The position numbers were made by a program, and so were the translations under genes. Of a stretch of DNA of 64,000 nt, positions 63,871 to 64,000 are shown piece by piece. Under the pieces are notes generated by a model, which saw only the letters and a program-made list of their open reading frames with translations, was not told where the DNA came from and did no database searches. The stretch is from Epiperipatus broadwayi (taxonomy: Eukaryota > Onychophora > Udeonychophora > Euonychophora > Peripatidae), in the NCBI GenBank assembly GCA_028023455.1, contig JAQFVV010006335.1, forward strand, positions 2,030,412 through 2,094,411, given 5' to 3'. Each line of letters begins with the position of its first letter. The first letter of the stretch is position 1.

Positions 63871-64000
63871 AAAAGTAAATTATTTTGACAGCTACAAACT
63901 GAATAATGACACCAGCAATTGGTTGAAATATAATTCTTTTGTTTTACCACTGGCTATTTTTAAACATTTTTTCTTATATTTTTCTTCAGTAATTAACATT
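63871..64000. other. AT-rich end of window
   Basis: No feature recognised. Confidence 0.5.

Overview
This is very AT-rich animal DNA with large introns. It has no bacterial-style gene packing, and most of its recognisable protein similarity lies in broken retrotransposons: Penelope-like elements (PLEs), an APE-type LINE, RTE, a CR1/Jockey-like reverse transcriptase, another CCHC-type LINE and a probable Gypsy gag. Long (CT)n, (TTC)n, (TAA)n and (AT)n microsatellites, several hairpin-forming MITE/SINE-like elements and long intronic stretches point to an invertebrate metazoan with a large repeat-rich genome. I cannot name the phylum from sequence alone; arthropod, mollusc and cnidarian all remain possible. 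Host gene: on the + strand I can read a chain of seven short candidate exons (147-190, 5849-5883, 7189-7320, 7923-7988, 9562-9630, 40259-40311, 46786-46893). Each has plausible acceptor and donor sites, each has an open frame, and the intron phases agree from one to the next (1, 0, 2, 2, 2, 2, 1, 1). Together they encode about 169 residues of one protein, interrupted by a roughly 30.6-kb intron. Both ends of the gene lie outside what I can recognise. The third exon contains a short hydrophobic/Asp-Leu-Thr motif that reminds me of VPS13/bridge-like lipid-transfer repeats, but that is a weak inference. If the gene is real, almost everything else from 1 to about 47 kb is intron content. Layout: 0.7-1.1 kb polypyrimidine tract; 1.1-2.9 kb diverged repeats; 2.9-5.5 kb two PLE copies head to head; 9.0-9.2 kb hairpin MITE; 10.4-11.4 kb palindromic SINE composite with a 13-bp target duplication; 14.3-25.0 kb an old tandem segmental duplication, of which copy 1 carries a TTAA-flanked MITE and copy 2 a SINE/LINE composite plus a giant (CT)n tract; 25.1-25.6 kb PLE relic; 28.9-30.8 kb SINE, (TAA)n, CR1/Jockey RT fragment, (TAA)n and a PLE GIY-YIG endonuclease; 33.7-34.2 kb (TTC)n; 34.5 kb RTE relic; 35.5-36.9 kb palindromic/tandem tRNA-like SINE array; 39.4-39.9 kb gag-like relic; 41.7-42.6 kb decayed coding block; 45.2 and 58.3 kb RTE 3' ends; 45.9-46.7 kb near-perfect SINE palindrome; 49.4-50.7 kb SINE and direct-repeat cluster; 51.4-52.4 kb well-preserved LINE 3' half; 53.0-53.3 and 57.9-58.2 kb hairpin elements; 62.1-63.1 kb second copy of the 21-kb LINE; 63.2-63.9 kb three-copy satellite. 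No rRNA gene, bona fide tRNA gene, CRISPR array or operon was seen. None of the transposon copies looks intact. The striking theme is inverted duplication: at least eight separate elements of different families are arranged as long palindromes.
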